DNA of 64,000 bases, from contig NZ_CP146608.1 of NCBI RefSeq assembly GCF_037113415.1, positions 3,567,001-3,631,000 on the forward strand. The letters run 5' to 3'. Shown piece by piece: positions 7,093 to 17,972 of this stretch. The position numbers and the translations under genes are program-made. This DNA comes from Devosia sp. XK-2 (GTDB lineage: Bacteria > Pseudomonadota > Alphaproteobacteria > Rhizobiales > Devosiaceae). Every line of letters starts with the position of its first letter. Positions within the stretch are counted from its first letter, which is position 1. The notes beneath the pieces were generated by a model that made no database searches, was not told the origin of the DNA, and saw nothing but the letters and a program-made list of their open reading frames with translations.

Positions 7093-9702
7093 GTGAGCGG
7101 CGAACGCTACAATCCGCGCGAAAGCGAACCGAAATGGCAAAAGGTCTGGGACGAGAACCAAAGCTTCGTCACCGCCAATGACGATCCGCGCGACCCCTAT
7201 TACGTCCTTGAGATGTTCCCCTACCCCTCGGGCCGTATCCATATGGGCCATGTGCGCAACTATGCCATGGGCGATGTGGTGGCCCGCTATCACCGCGCCC
7301 GCGGCAAGAATGTGCTGCACCCCATGGGCTGGGATGCTTTCGGCCTGCCGGCCGAAAATGCCGCCATCGAGCGCAAGACCCATCCCGGCTCCTGGACCTA
7401 CCAGAATATCGAGGCCATGAAGGCGCAATTGAAGTCGATGGGCCTCTCCATCGATTGGACGCGCGAAATCGCCACCTGCTCGCCCGACTACTACAAGCAC
7501 CAGCAGGCCATGTTCATCGACATGCTCGAAGCCGGTCTCGTCACCCGCAAGAGTTCCAAGGTCAATTGGGACCCGGTCGACATGACCGTTCTGGCCAATG
7601 AACAGGTGATCGACGGCAAGGGCTGGCGCTCCGGCGCCGTGGTCGAGCAGCGCGAGTTGACCCAATGGTTCTTCAAGATCTCGGACTTCGCAGAGGACCT
7701 GCTCGAGGCCCTGGATGGGCTGACCGAATGGCCCGAAAAAGTGCGCGTCATGCAGCGCAACTGGATCGGCAAGTCCGAAGGCTTGCGCCTGCTGTTCGCC
7801 CTGGAGGCCAGCGACAAGACCGATGCCACCAGCATCGAGGTCTTCACCACGCGCCCCGACACGATTTTCGGCGCCTCCTTCATCGCGCTTTCGCCCGATC
7901 ATCCCCTGAGCGCTCAATTGGCGGCCAATGATCCGGCGCTGACCGAGTTCATCGCCGAATTTCATCGCCAGGGCACCGCGACCGAAACGCTTGAAAAGGC
8001 TGAGAAAAAAGGCGTCTTCACCGGTTTGCGCGTCAAGCATCCGGTAATTGAAGGCCAGACCCTGCCCGTCTATGTCGCCAATTTCGTGCTGATGGACTAT
8101 GGCACAGGCGCCGTTTTCGGCTGTCCCGCCCATGACCAGCGCGATCTGGATTTTGCCCGCAAATATGAGTTGCCGGTGACGCCCGTCGTGCTGCCGCCCG
8201 ACGCGGACCCGGCCAGCTTTGCCATCGGCAATGAGGCCTATACCGACGCCGGCAGCATCTTCAATTCCGACTTCCTCAACGGCCTCTCCATCGAGGACGC
8301 CAAAAAGGCCATTGCCGACCATTTCAGCGCCCGAACGGTCGACGGCAAGCCGCAGGGTAAGGTTGAGGTCAATTATCGCCTGCGCGACTGGGGCATTTCC
8401 CGGCAGCGCTATTGGGGCTGCCCCATCCCGGTGATCCATTGCGAGGTTTGCGGCACCCTGCCCGTGCCTAAAAAGGACCTGCCCATCGTGCTGCCCGAGG
8501 ATGTCACTTTCGACAAGCCCGGCAATGCGCTCGACCATCACCCTACTTGGAAGCATGTCCATTGCCCGCAATGTGGCGGCGCGGCGCGGCGCGAAACCGA
8601 TACCATGGACACTTTCGTGGATTCCTCGTGGTATTTCGCGCGCTTCACCGCCCCGCATGCCGATACGCCCACTGTGCCGACCGTGGCCGATCACTGGCTA
8701 CCGGTGGACCAATATATCGGCGGTATCGAGCATGCGATCCTGCACCTGCTCTATTCGCGCTTCTTCACCCGCGCCATGAAGGCCACCGGCCATGTGGGCT
8801 TGGACGAGCCCTTCAAGGGCATGTTCACCCAAGGCATGGTGACCCACGAGACCTATAAGGGCGAAAGGGGAGAATGGGTGCCGCCCACCGATGTCATTAT
8901 CGAGACCGAGGGCGAAACCCGCACGGCGCGCCATGCCACTACCGGCACGCCCATTGCCATCGGCTCGATCGAGAAGATGAGCAAATCCAAGAAGAACGTC
9001 ATCGATCCCGACGAGATCGTCCGCACCTATGGCGCCGATACGGCCCGCTGGTTCATGCTCTCCGACTCGCCGCCCGAACGCGATGTGCAATGGACCGAAT
9101 CGGGTGTTGAAGGCGCCAGCCGCTTTCAGCAACGCATCTGGCGCCTGGTCAACGATACCATCGAGATTTCCGAACAGTCTTCTCAAACTGTTGCGCAAGA
9201 CAGTTCCGATGCACTCGCCTTGAACAAGATCATTCATCGCACCGTAGCCGGCGTGGCGCAGGATATTGAAGGGCTCGGCTTCAACCGCGCCGTGGCCCGC
9301 ATCTATGAATTGACCAATGCTCTGGTAAAGGCCAAGGAAGGCAAGAACGCCGCCGCGCTTGCCCCCATTTTGCGCGATGGGGTGGAAAAGCTGGTGCAAT
9401 TGATCAATCTGATGATGCCGCATCTGGCCGAAAGCTGCTGGGAAGTGCTTGGAAAACAAGGACTTGTCGCAGACGCGCTATGGCCCGAGGTGGACCCGGC
9501 CATGCTTGTGGACGATGAGGTGACCCTGCCGATCCAGATCAATGGCAAGCGCCGCGGCGAAATCACCGTCGCTAAGGACCTGCCAGCCGCTGAGGTCGAG
9601 GCCCTGGTTCTGATGCTGGACGTGGTGGTCAAGGCCCTGGACGGCAAAGCGCCAAAGAAGGTGGTGGTGGTGCCCAACCGCATCGTCAACATCGTCATTT
9701 AG
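7093..9702 (+). CDS. leuS: Leucyl-tRNA synthetase
   Basis: 869 residues starting at GTG 7093, preceded by AAGGA at 7079-7083; the frame is open further upstream but carries no conserved sequence. Class I synthetase that charges tRNA-Leu. The HIGH motif is HMGH (50-53). The CP1 editing domain includes [16 protein letters not shown], and zinc-knuckle cysteines follow (CEVCG, CPQCGG). KMSKS lies at 628-632. The C-terminal domain ends [14 protein letters not shown]. The stop is 1 base before the holA start. In many relatives lptE lies between leuS and holA, but it is absent here. Confidence 0.97.
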   Translation: MSGERYNPRESEPKWQKVWDENQSFVTANDDPRDPYYVLEMFPYPSGRIHMGHVRNYAMGDVVARYHRARGKNVLHPMGWDAFGLPAENAAIERKTHPGSWTYQNIEAMKAQLKSMGLSIDWTREIATCSPDYYKHQQAMFIDMLEAGLVTRKSSKVNWDPVDMTVLANEQVIDGKGWRSGAVVEQRELTQWFFKISDFAEDLLEALDGLTEWPEKVRVMQRNWIGKSEGLRLLFALEASDKTDATSIEVFTTRPDTIFGASFIALSPDHPLSAQLAANDPALTEFIAEFHRQGTATETLEKAEKKGVFTGLRVKHPVIEGQTLPVYVANFVLMDYGTGAVFGCPAHDQRDLDFARKYELPVTPVVLPPDADPASFAIGNEAYTDAGSIFNSDFLNGLSIEDAKKAIADHFSARTVDGKPQGKVEVNYRLRDWGISRQRYWGCPIPVIHCEVCGTLPVPKKDLPIVLPEDVTFDKPGNALDHHPTWKHVHCPQCGGAARRETDTMDTFVDSSWYFARFTAPHADTPTVPTVADHWLPVDQYIGGIEHAILHLLYSRFFTRAMKATGHVGLDEPFKGMFTQGMVTHETYKGERGEWVPPTDVIIETEGETRTARHATTGTPIAIGSIEKMSKSKKNVIDPDEIVRTYGADTARWFMLSDSPPERDVQWTESGVEGASRFQQRIWRLVNDTIEISEQSSQTVAQDSSDALALNKIIHRTVAGVAQDIEGLGFNRAVARIYELTNALVKAKEGKNAAALAPILRDGVEKLVQLINLMMPHLAESCWEVLGKQGLVADALWPEVDPAMLVDDEVTLPIQINGKRRGEITVAKDLPAAEVEALVLMLDVVVKALDGKAPKKVVVVPNRIVNIVI

Positions 9703-9703
9703 C

Positions 9704-10726
9704 ATGACGGCGCTCAAGGCCCATGAAGTGGCGCGCTTTTCAGCGCGCCCCGATCTCAGCGAGGGGATTTTCCTCGCCTATGGGCCCGATGGTGGCCTCG
9801 TCCGCGAGACCGCTCAGCGCCTCATCCGCTTTCTCAGCGGCGACGATCCCGCATCCGCCAATGTGACGATCTTCGATGGGCCGGAACTGGCGTCCGACCC
9901 GTCGCAATTGGTTCTCGAAGCGCGCTCCGTCTCGCTCTTCGGCGGTAAACGCATCATCCGCGTGCGCAATGCCACCAAGGCGCTGGTCATGCCGCTGACC
10001 GAACTGCGCGACGATCCGGGCGGCACCGCTATCGTCCTCGAGGCAGATAATCTGACGCCGCGCGATGCCCTGCGCTCGCTGGTGGAAGCCGCCAAGCTTG
10101 GCCGCGCTTTGCCCTGCTATCCGGATTCGGACGAAACCCTGATGGCGCTGATGCGCGAGACCTTCAACCAGGCCGGCATCAAGGCGGACAGCGACGTCGT
10201 GCCCACATTGCGCGAAATTCTGGGCAATGACCGCGAAGTGACCCGGCGCGAGCTTGAAAAGCTCACGCTTTACGCCGCCGCGAGCAAGGCCCTGACCCGC
10301 GAGGACGTCTTGCTGCTCTGTGCCGACAATGGCGCCCTGGCCATTGACGCCATTCTCGACGCCACGGGCGGCGGCCACGCGGAACGGCTTGAACTGGCCC
10401 TCAACCGGGCCCTGGCAGCCAATGTCAATCCGCAGCAGCTCCTGGCCATGCTGACCAATCACTTTGCCAATCTCCGGCGCTGGCGCACCGAGGTGGATGC
10501 CGGAAAGAGCGCGCGCGCCGTGCTGGACGGGCAGCGCCCCAAGCCGCATTTCTCGCGCATGGGCGCCCTGGAGCAGCAATTGCGCCTCTGGACCGATCCG
10601 GCCCTGGCGCAGGCCAGCGAGCGGCTCTTGCAGGGCGTGTCCGACTCGCGCCGGCGCCCGGCCCTGGCCGAGGCGGTTTTACGCCGCACCACCCTGGCGC
10701 TGTGCATGATGGCCGCTACGCATTGA
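9704..10726 (+). CDS. holA: DNA polymerase III subunit delta
   Basis: 340 residues. The delta subunit of the clamp loader opens the beta sliding clamp. N-terminal domain features are ARPDLSEGIFLAYGPDGGLVRE, VLEARSVSLFGGKRIIRVRNA and LRSLVEAAKLG. The middle shows the conserved REILGNDREVTRRELEKL helix and LLCADNGALAIDAILDA, and the C-terminal collar domain includes QQLLAMLTNHFANL. It is essentially fused in transcription to leuS (ATG at 9704, one base after the leuS TAG). A hairpin terminator and a parS-like site lie just after it. Confidence 0.93.
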   Translation: MTALKAHEVARFSARPDLSEGIFLAYGPDGGLVRETAQRLIRFLSGDDPASANVTIFDGPELASDPSQLVLEARSVSLFGGKRIIRVRNATKALVMPLTELRDDPGGTAIVLEADNLTPRDALRSLVEAAKLGRALPCYPDSDETLMALMRETFNQAGIKADSDVVPTLREILGNDREVTRRELEKLTLYAAASKALTREDVLLLCADNGALAIDAILDATGGGHAERLELALNRALAANVNPQQLLAMLTNHFANLRRWRTEVDAGKSARAVLDGQRPKPHFSRMGALEQQLRLWTDPALAQASERLLQGVSDSRRRPALAEAVLRRTTLALCMMAATH

Positions 10727-10747
10727 TCGCCTCGGCACTGACGCAAA

Positions 10748-10770
10748 AAACCGCCCTATATGGGCGGTTT
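10748..10770. terminator. Bidirectional hairpin between convergent holA and parB
   Basis: Stem AAACCGCCC (10748-10756) and GGGCGGTTT (10762-10770) with loop TATAT; A-run on the left, T-run in the right arm, so it can act on both strands. Its last four bases are also the first four of the parS-like site at 10767-10780. Confidence 0.7.
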
Positions 10771-10780
10771 CACGTGGAAC
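10767..10780. other. parS-like site GTTTCACGTGGAAC
   Basis: 13 of 14 bases match the parS core. Intergenic between holA and parB, overlapping the right arm of the terminator hairpin. Confidence 0.7.
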
Positions 10781-10798
10781 AGCTTTAAATTCAGCGCC

Positions 10799-11674
10799 TT
10801 AATTGGTTCGGCCAGTCAGGCGCAAGCAGATGTCGTCGAGCTGCTCGAGCGTTTTGTAGCGAATTTCGACCTTACCACCCCGTTCAGAGTGATTGAGCGC
10901 CACACTGAGGCCCAATGCGTCAGCGAGGCGCCGCTCTAGCGCCAGCGTGTCGGCGTCACGTTGCGCTGGCTCGGCCACCGGCTTGCGCTTGGGCAGGTCA
11001 CGTTGCTGGCTAAGCGCCTCGGCCTCACGCACCGAAAGGCCTTTGTCGACGATCTGGCGCGCCAGAGTGGCAGGGTCCTCGACTGTGATCAAAGTCCGGG
11101 CATGCCCGGCCGTCAGCGTGCCGCTAGCCACCATGCCCCGCACATCCTCCGGCAAGCGCAGCAGCCGCAAAGTATTGGCGACATGCGAGCGGGACTTGCC
11201 GATCACCTGCGCCAGATCCTGTTGCGTATAATCGAATTGCTCGATGAGCTGGCCATAGCCCAGCGCCTCTTCGAGCGGATTGAGATCGGCGCGCTGCACA
11301 TTCTCGATAATGGCCAGCTCCAGCGCTTCCTTGTCATCGACCTCGCGAACGATGACGGGAACATCATGCAGACCGGCCTTTTGCGCCGCCCGCCAGCGGC
11401 GCTCGCCAGCAATCAGCTCGAATATATTGGGATCATCGGTCGGCCGCACCAGAAGGGGCGACATCACACCCTTCTCCCGGATGGAATTGGTCAATTCCTC
11501 CAATTGCTCGGCATCGAATGTGCGTCGGGGATTAGCGCGGTTGGCAATGATGAAATCCACCGGCAACCGTTTGCTGCCCCCGGCCGATTCGGTGACCCGC
11601 GCCCCCTCCATGGCCGCCATATCGCCAATCAGGGCGGCAAGGCCCCGGCCCAAGCGCGTTGGTTTGTCGGTCAT
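10799..11674 (-). CDS. parB: Chromosome partitioning protein ParB
   Basis: 291 residues from ATG 11674 with GGAGCTT upstream. ParB binds parS, spreads as a CTP-dependent clamp and stimulates ParA. The N-terminus has the ParA-contact LGRGLAALIG (8-17). CTP-binding boxes include GERRWRA (90-96) and ENVQR (124-128). The helix-turn-helix region spans about 150-171 (TQQDLAQVIGKSRSHVANTLRLL), and a C-terminal dimerisation domain ends IRYKTLEQLDDICLRL. It lies 9 bases after parA. Candidate parS sites lie on both sides of it. Confidence 0.97.
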   Translation of the reverse strand: MTDKPTRLGRGLAALIGDMAAMEGARVTESAGGSKRLPVDFIIANRANPRRTFDAEQLEELTNSIREKGVMSPLLVRPTDDPNIFELIAGERRWRAAQKAGLHDVPVIVREVDDKEALELAIIENVQRADLNPLEEALGYGQLIEQFDYTQQDLAQVIGKSRSHVANTLRLLRLPEDVRGMVASGTLTAGHARTLITVEDPATLARQIVDKGLSVREAEALSQQRDLPKRKPVAEPAQRDADTLALERRLADALGLSVALNHSERGGKVEIRYKTLEQLDDICLRLTGRTN

Positions 11675-11683
11675 GGTAAGCTC

Positions 11684-12484
<801 letters not shown>

Positions 12485-12502
12485 ATTGGCCTCCGTCTGC
12501 CG

Positions 12503-13150
12503 CTAACGCATTGTTTTTCGGCGTAGATTCATAATCTCAACGATCACGCCGCTCGGATCGGTATCGCTTTTGCTTATTAGCACGTCATGGTGCCATTGCG
12601 CACCCGATTCCGTTAGCTCTTCAACATGTTCCCGCCCCTTATGCAGCAAGGCGCGGGTTTTCGGTCCAAAGAAAGGCGCCATCCACTCACATAATTGCGG
12701 CATGGCAGCCAAGGCCCGGGACGTGATGACATCGGGAAAGCCTGTTTCACGTGAATCAATTTCGTCGCTGCGCCGGCCGATAACCGTGACATCAAGCGCC
12801 AGTTCGCGGGCGACGGTGCGCAGGAAGCTGACCTTGCGCGCCGTTGGCTCCACCAGAACGAAACGCCGATCCGTGCCCTTGCTGCCGATTGCCAGCGGCA
12901 GTGCCGGGAAACCGCCGCCACTTCCCAGATCCAGAAATAGCCGATCCTCCGCCCCGGTCAGCGTTAAAACCTGCAGACTGTCGGCAAAATGGCGGGTCCA
13001 GACCGCACTCAATGTTTCACGTGAAACCAGATTCTGCACACCCTGCCATTTAGCCAGCAGTTTGGCATAGGATTCCAGATCGCGTCCGACCTCGTCCAGC
13101 GGCCTGGAGAAAGCGGCGGTATAGGGCGCTATCGCGCTATAGTCGGCCAT
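12503..13150 (-). CDS. rsmG: 16S rRNA (guanine(527)-N7)-methyltransferase RsmG (GidB)
   Basis: 215 residues. S-adenosylmethionine-dependent methyltransferase acting on G527 of 16S rRNA; loss gives low-level streptomycin resistance in several bacteria. The SAM motif is DLGSGGGFPALPLA (74-87), with VEPTARKVSFLRT after it and SRALAAMPQLCEW in the catalytic part. Its ATG overlaps the mnmG TGA. Two parS-like sequences lie inside the gene, at 12744 and 13014; both encode the tripeptide Ser-Arg-Glu, so the protein accommodates them. Confidence 0.95.
   Translation of the reverse strand: MADYSAIAPYTAAFSRPLDEVGRDLESYAKLLAKWQGVQNLVSRETLSAVWTRHFADSLQVLTLTGAEDRLFLDLGSGGGFPALPLAIGSKGTDRRFVLVEPTARKVSFLRTVARELALDVTVIGRRSDEIDSRETGFPDVITSRALAAMPQLCEWMAPFFGPKTRALLHKGREHVEELTESGAQWHHDVLISKSDTDPSGVIVEIMNLRRKTMR
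12744..12757. other. parS-like site GTTTCACGTGAATC inside rsmG
   Basis: 13 of 14 bases match the core, and it is the reverse complement of GATTCACGTGAAAC found elsewhere. The coding strand reads Asp-Ser-Arg-Glu-Thr. Confidence 0.7.
13014..13027. other. parS site GTTTCACGTGAAAC inside rsmG (perfect)
   Basis: All 14 bases match the canonical parS core palindrome. It lies in rsmG at the Val-Ser-Arg-Glu-Thr codons, about 6.5 kb from the putative oriC. Confidence 0.85.
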
Positions 13151-15012
13151 CAGCTCGCCTTGGCCAATTGGCCGCGACGAATAACGGCCAGGAGCAAGGT
13201 GATGGCAGCCGGCGTCATGCCATCCATCGCCTGAGCCTGGGCAATAGTCTGAGGCCGGGCATTGGCCAGCTTGTGCCGCAATTCCATCGACAGGCCAGGT
13301 ATCGTCATATAGTCCAGCCCGTCCGGGATGGCCCTTTGCTCATCCCGGCGCACGGCCTCGATATCGGCCTTTTGCCGATCGAGATAGACGGCATATTGCG
13401 CGTCGATCGCGACCTGCTCGAGAATGTCACCATCGATATCGGCCAATTGCGGCCACAGCGGAAGCAGGTCATGCGCGGAAAGATCGGGGTAGGAAAGCAG
13501 GTCGAAAGCCGACCGCCGCTTGCCATCTTCATTCACAGCCAGGCCAGCCTTGCGGGCTTCACTGGGCGAGGCGGACAGTTGATCGAGCAATTTGCGGGTT
13601 TCGGACAAGGACGACGCCCGCGCCGCAAAGACATCGCGACGCTCCACGCCCACCAGGCTGCGTGCCAGGCCCAACGGCGTCAACCGCTGATCGGCATTGT
13701 CGGCCCGCAAATGCAGACGAAATTCCGCCCGAGAAGTGAACATGCGATAGGGCTCGGTGACACCGCGCGTCACCAGATCATCGACCATGACGCCGAGATA
13801 GCTTTCAGTCCGTGACAGAATAAGCGGGTCGGCGCCCTTTGCACTCAGGGCGGCATTCGCCCCAGCAAGCAGGCCTTGGGCGCCCGCTTCCTCATAACCC
13901 GTGGTGCCGTTGATCTGGCCCGCCAGATAGAGGCCGGGTTGCTTCTTGACTTCCAATGTAGGTCGCAATTCGCGGGGATCGACATAGTCATATTCGATCG
14001 CATAACCTGGGCGAATAATGACCACATTTTCGAGCCCCGGCATGGAGCGCAGAAACGCTTCCTGCACATCGGCCGGGAGCGAGGTCGACAAGCCGTTCGG
14101 ATAGACCGTGGGATCGTCCAACCCTTCAGGTTCAAGGAAAATCTGGTGGCTATCACGATCGGCAAAACGCACCACCTTGTCCTCAATGGAGGGGCAATAG
14201 CGCGGGCCGCGCGACTGGATGCGTCCCGAATACATGGCGGAACGATGCAGATTGTCCTCGATAATGCGATGGGTTTCCTGCGTCGTGCGTGTGATGTGGC
14301 ACGAAATCTGCGGTGTGGTTATGGCCGATGTCAGCGCCGAAAATGCCTCCGGTGGATTGTCGCCGGGTTGTTCCTCAAGAACGGCATAGTTGATGGTCCG
14401 ACCATCAAGCCGTGCTGGCGTACCTGTCTTAAGCCGCCCAAGTTGTAGCCCCAGACCTTCCAGTCGCGTCGACAAGCCGAGAACCGGCTTCTCGCCGACC
14501 CGGCCGGCCGGCACAGTCTCTTCGCCGCGGTGAATAAGCCCCCGCAGGAAGGTGCCCGTTGTCAGCACCACCGCCTTGGCGCCATAGCAGCGACCGTCCA
14601 GCAAGCGAACGCCGGTAATCGCCCCGGCGGTAACCTCGATATCGTCGACCTCGCCTTCGATCACGTCGAGATTGGGTTGCGCGCTGATCGCCGCCTGCAT
14701 GGCCTGACGGTAAAGCTTGCGGTCGGCCTGGGCCCGAGGACCCCGAACGGCTGGTCCCTTGCGGCGGTTCAACACCCGAAATTGGATGCCGGCCTGATCG
14801 GCGACGCGACCCATCAACCCATCGAGCGCGTCGATTTCGCGCACGAGATGGCCTTTGCCCAAACCGCCAATCGCCGGGTTGCAGCTCATTTCACCAATGG
14901 TTGCGAAGCGGTGGGTGATCAGGGCCGTTGGGACACCCAGACGCGCTGACGCGGCCGCGGCCTCCGAGCCGGCATGGCCCCCGCCGACGACGATGACGGC
15001 ATAATCAGTCAT
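13150..15012 (-). CDS. mnmG: tRNA uridine-5-carboxymethylaminomethyl modification enzyme MnmG (GidA)
   Basis: 620 residues from ATG 15012; GGAG lies 9 bases upstream, and the longer frame contains the parS sequence at 15047. MnmG binds FAD and works with MnmE to modify U34 of certain tRNAs. The FAD motif is [14 protein letters not shown] (from residue 9), then [17 protein letters not shown] (41-57), with conserved RGPRAQADR and RGLIHRGEE further on. The C-terminal helical domain contains the [18 protein letters not shown] and [15 protein letters not shown] motifs. The stop overlaps the rsmG start. Confidence 0.97.
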   Translation of the reverse strand: MTDYAVIVVGGGHAGSEAAAASARLGVPTALITHRFATIGEMSCNPAIGGLGKGHLVREIDALDGLMGRVADQAGIQFRVLNRRKGPAVRGPRAQADRKLYRQAMQAAISAQPNLDVIEGEVDDIEVTAGAITGVRLLDGRCYGAKAVVLTTGTFLRGLIHRGEETVPAGRVGEKPVLGLSTRLEGLGLQLGRLKTGTPARLDGRTINYAVLEEQPGDNPPEAFSALTSAITTPQISCHITRTTQETHRIIEDNLHRSAMYSGRIQSRGPRYCPSIEDKVVRFADRDSHQIFLEPEGLDDPTVYPNGLSTSLPADVQEAFLRSMPGLENVVIIRPGYAIEYDYVDPRELRPTLEVKKQPGLYLAGQINGTTGYEEAGAQGLLAGANAALSAKGADPLILSRTESYLGVMVDDLVTRGVTEPYRMFTSRAEFRLHLRADNADQRLTPLGLARSLVGVERRDVFAARASSLSETRKLLDQLSASPSEARKAGLAVNEDGKRRSAFDLLSYPDLSAHDLLPLWPQLADIDGDILEQVAIDAQYAVYLDRQKADIEAVRRDEQRAIPDGLDYMTIPGLSMELRHKLANARPQTIAQAQAMDGMTPAAITLLLAVIRRGQLAKAS

Positions 15013-15046
15013 GGCAATTTCTCCGAGGCGTCTGACATAAGCCAAT

Positions 15047-15060
15047 GTTTCACGTGAATC
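15047..15060. other. parS-like site GTTTCACGTGAATC
   Basis: 13 of 14 bases match the core. It lies 34 bases upstream of the mnmG start, in the 93-base mnmE-mnmG gap, 47 bases from a second identical site. Confidence 0.75.
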
Positions 15061-15093
15061 AATTGTCGATGCCGCCACCGCGGCAATAAGAAT

Positions 15094-15107
15094 GTTTCAC
15101 GTGAATC
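15094..15107. other. parS-like site GTTTCACGTGAATC at the mnmE stop
   Basis: 13 of 14 bases match the core, identical to the site at 15047. Its last two bases fall in the mnmE stop codon. Confidence 0.75.
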
Positions 15108-16398
15108 ATTTGCCGATGCAGAAACTGGCAAAAAGCCGGTCCAGCACCCTCTCCGCATCCAGCCGGCCGATCAACCGTTCAAGCGCCGCCGATGCGCGTC
15201 TCAGGCTTTCGGCTGCCAATTCCCAATTGCCCAGCTGGTTGCGGCATTCGGCCAAAGCATCAAGCGCCGCCGTCAGCGCGGCGCTATCCCGTGCGTGGCT
15301 GACAAGCGCCGGCTCGCCGCCTGCCATATCCGCACCAAGCTCGGCCAATCGCGCAACGAGCGCCGAGAGGCCCTGCCCCGTTTCGCTGGACACCAGCAAA
15401 TCGCATTCTGTGGCCGAGCCGAGATCGGCTTTGGTGCCGATAGTCAGGAGCCGCCCCTTTGTCTCCGGCCTTGTGTCATCGTCAATGTCCGCGGCCCGAA
15501 GCCAGAGCACGATGTCGGCCTCATTTATGGCCTTTTGTGCACGGCGCACGCCCTCTGCCTCGGCCCGGCTGTCGGTGTCGCGCAGGCCGGCGAGATCCAG
15601 AAGGATGAACAATTGTCCGCCAATATCGAGCGGCACTTCGCGCACATCGCGGGTCGTGCCCGCCTCGTCCGAGACGATGGCAATGTCAGAGCGGGAAAGC
15701 GCGTTGATCAGACTGGACTTGCCGGCATTGGGTGGTCCGGCCAGGGCGACGCGAATGCCCTCACGCACGATACGTCCGGATTCAACAGAGGCCAGCGCCG
15801 TGGCAATGGCGAGCTCGAGTTCGGCCATTTGCACCTGCCAGCTTTGCGGCAAGTCCTGGGCAACATCGCCCTCATCGGAAAAATCAAGTCGCGCTTCGAT
15901 CTCAGCGCGCAGATCGAGCAGGATATCGCGCCAATGATCAATTTCCTGCGTCAGGCGGCCGTCATAGCGTGCCAGCGCCTGCTGCCGCTGCTTTTCCGTC
16001 TCAGCCCCTAGAAGATCGCCCAACCCTTCGATTTCGACCAGGTCCAGCTTGCCATTTTCAAAAGCGCGACGGGTGAATTCCCCGGCTTCGGCCAGTCTTA
16101 GACCCTGGTTCCGCAACTCGGCCAGAATGGCCTTCACCCCAGCCGGCGAGCCATGCACATGGAGCTCGGCGCAGTCCTCGCCGGTAAAGCTGTTGGGTCC
16201 TGGAAAAAAGACGACCAGCCCCTGGTCGAGCCGTTTGTTGCGGCCAATATGGCGCAGGCTCATCTGCCGGGGTTTCGGAACGACCCCGGCAAGCTGCTGA
16301 AGCGCCGGTTGCACCAATGGGCCTGAGAGCCTGATAACGGCCACACCTGCCGGCAGGGAGCCGGAGGAGAGCGCCATGATCGTGTCGCCCGCCTGCAT
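15106..16398 (-). CDS. mnmE: tRNA modification GTPase MnmE (TrmE)
   Basis: 430 residues. Works with MnmG in 5-carboxymethylaminomethyl modification of U34. The N-terminal folate-binding domain contains FTGEDCAELHVHGSPA (71-86) and EAGEFTRRAFENGKLDL (104-120). The inserted G domain has Walker A GPPNAGKSS (221-229), TTRD (249-252) and TKAD. The protein ends in the family's FCIGK, whose cysteine is conserved. G3 reads DLAG (268-271) where DTAG is usual. The gene lies in the ori-proximal block rho-mnmE-mnmG-rsmG-parA-parB. Confidence 0.96.
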   Translation of the reverse strand: MQAGDTIMALSSGSLPAGVAVIRLSGPLVQPALQQLAGVVPKPRQMSLRHIGRNKRLDQGLVVFFPGPNSFTGEDCAELHVHGSPAGVKAILAELRNQGLRLAEAGEFTRRAFENGKLDLVEIEGLGDLLGAETEKQRQQALARYDGRLTQEIDHWRDILLDLRAEIEARLDFSDEGDVAQDLPQSWQVQMAELELAIATALASVESGRIVREGIRVALAGPPNAGKSSLINALSRSDIAIVSDEAGTTRDVREVPLDIGGQLFILLDLAGLRDTDSRAEAEGVRRAQKAINEADIVLWLRAADIDDDTRPETKGRLLTIGTKADLGSATECDLLVSSETGQGLSALVARLAELGADMAGGEPALVSHARDSAALTAALDALAECRNQLGNWELAAESLRRASAALERLIGRLDAERVLDRLFASFCIGK

Positions 16399-16422
16399 GA
16401 TCGGCTCCCGCCCTGCCCGGAT

Positions 16423-17688
16423 TTAGGTATTCATCGAATCGAAGAAATCAGAGTTCGTCTTGGTCTGACGTACCTTGTCGGTGAGGAACTCCATCGCATC
16501 GATCGTCCCCATCGGATTGAGGATACGGCGCAAGACGTACATCTTGCGCAGGATATCGGATTCGACGAGCAATTCTTCCTTACGGGTACCCGACTTGTTG
16601 ATGTCAATGGCTGGGAAGACGCGCTTGTCGGCGACCTTGCGGTCAAGGACGATTTCCGAGTTACCCGTGCCCTTGAATTCTTCAAAGATCACTTCGTCCA
16701 TGCGCGAACCAGTATCGATCAGCGCGGTCGAAATAATGGTCAGCGAACCGCCATCCTCGATATTGCGGGCAGCGCCGAAAAAGCGCTTGGGACGCTGCAG
16801 GGCATTGGCATCAACACCGCCGGTAAGGACCTTGCCGGAGCTGGGAACCACGGTGTTATAGGCGCGGCCGAGACGCGTGATGGAATCGAGAAGGATGACG
16901 ACGTCGCGCTTGTGTTCGACCAGGCGTTTGGCCTTTTCGATCACCATTTCGGCGACCTGGACGTGACGCGAGGCCGGTTCGTCAAAAGTCGAGGAAATGA
17001 CTTCGCCGCGCACGGAGCGCTGCATGTCGGTCACTTCTTCGGGGCGCTCATCGATCAGCAGAACGATGAGATAGCATTCGGGATGATTGGTGGCGATCGA
17101 TTGTGCAATATTCTGCAACAACACGGTCTTACCGGTGCGCGGAGGCGCAACAATCAGTGCGCGCTGTCCCTTGCCCAGCGGAGCGACCAGATCGAGCAGG
17201 CGCGCCGAGCGATCCTTGACCGTAGGATCAGGAAGCTCCATGCGGAGCCTCTCTTCGGGATAAAGCGGGGTGAGATTGTCGAAATTGACCTTGTGGCGAA
17301 CCGCCTCGGGGTCTTCGAAATTGATGGTCGAAACTTTGAGAAGCGCGAAATAGCGTTCGCCTTCCTTGGGAGAGCGGATTTCGCCCTCAACCGTATCGCC
17401 AGTCCTGAGGCCGAAGCGGCGAATCTGGCTGGGACTGACATAGATGTCGTCAGGTCCGGGAAGATAGTTCGCATCGGGCGAGCGCAGGAAGCCGAAACCG
17501 TCGGGGAGCACCTCGACCACGCCTTCGCCAACGATGTTAATGTCCTGGGCGGCCAATTCCTTGAGAATGGCGAACATCAACTCCTGCTTGCGCATGGTCG
17601 ACGCGTTTTCGACCTCGAGTTCCTCGGCAAACGCCAAGAGTTCAGCCGGGGATTTGGCCTTGAGCTCACTGAGCTTGATATTCTGCAT
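16423..17688 (-). CDS. rho: Transcription termination factor Rho
   Basis: 421 residues from ATG 17688 ([18 protein letters not shown]); the longer frame adds a non-conserved leader. Hexameric RNA-dependent ATPase that terminates transcription. The N-terminal Rho-N helical domain is followed by a cold-shock-like RNA-binding domain ([22 protein letters not shown]). The ATPase domain has [12 protein letters not shown] (Walker A), [13 protein letters not shown] and [15 protein letters not shown]. Upstream lie a parS-like site and a dispersed repeat. Confidence 0.97.
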   Translation of the reverse strand: MQNIKLSELKAKSPAELLAFAEELEVENASTMRKQELMFAILKELAAQDINIVGEGVVEVLPDGFGFLRSPDANYLPGPDDIYVSPSQIRRFGLRTGDTVEGEIRSPKEGERYFALLKVSTINFEDPEAVRHKVNFDNLTPLYPEERLRMELPDPTVKDRSARLLDLVAPLGKGQRALIVAPPRTGKTVLLQNIAQSIATNHPECYLIVLLIDERPEEVTDMQRSVRGEVISSTFDEPASRHVQVAEMVIEKAKRLVEHKRDVVILLDSITRLGRAYNTVVPSSGKVLTGGVDANALQRPKRFFGAARNIEDGGSLTIISTALIDTGSRMDEVIFEEFKGTGNSEIVLDRKVADKRVFPAIDINKSGTRKEELLVESDILRKMYVLRRILNPMGTIDAMEFLTDKVRQTKTNSDFFDSMNT

Positions 17689-17852
17689 GTATGCGATGGG
17701 CCCTTGAGGGATATCGATAAGACTGATCAGTCGAATGATGGGGAAGTTCGGCACCGCGCAGCAACCGGGGTGGTCGCGCATAGAGGGGATGCCTTGCCCC
17801 CATGTAGCGTGATCCGTTCACTGTTTCAAGTTGAAAGCAAATTCCGAAAACC

Positions 17853-17866
17853 GATTCACGTGAAAC
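17853..17866. other. parS-like site GATTCACGTGAAAC upstream of rho
   Basis: 13 of 14 bases match the core. Intergenic, about 1.6 kb from the putative oriC, the closest site to it. Confidence 0.7.
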
Positions 17867-17867
17867 T

Positions 17868-17950
17868 TCGGCGTAGCTGCTGCGCAGCAAAGTCGGCCCG
17901 GTGGACCGATTTTAGCACCGAAGGCCATGAGAGCTACGCTAGAATGGCGG
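17868..17950. repeat. Dispersed palindromic element, family B, copy 2
   Basis: Imperfect stem AAAGTCGGCCC and GGACCGATTTT (17889-17913), followed by AAGGCCATGAGAGCTACGC and AGAATGGCG, which parallels the copies at 6161, 47071 and 48477. It fills much of the rho-hemJ gap and directly follows the parS-like site. Confidence 0.65.
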
Positions 17951-17972
17951 GGCACCAGAACAAGCCGAACCA

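Noticed and set aside
7087-8694. A 535-codon minus-strand frame opposite leuS
   Set aside because: leuS has full catalytic motifs over this stretch; the antisense frame is a shadow.
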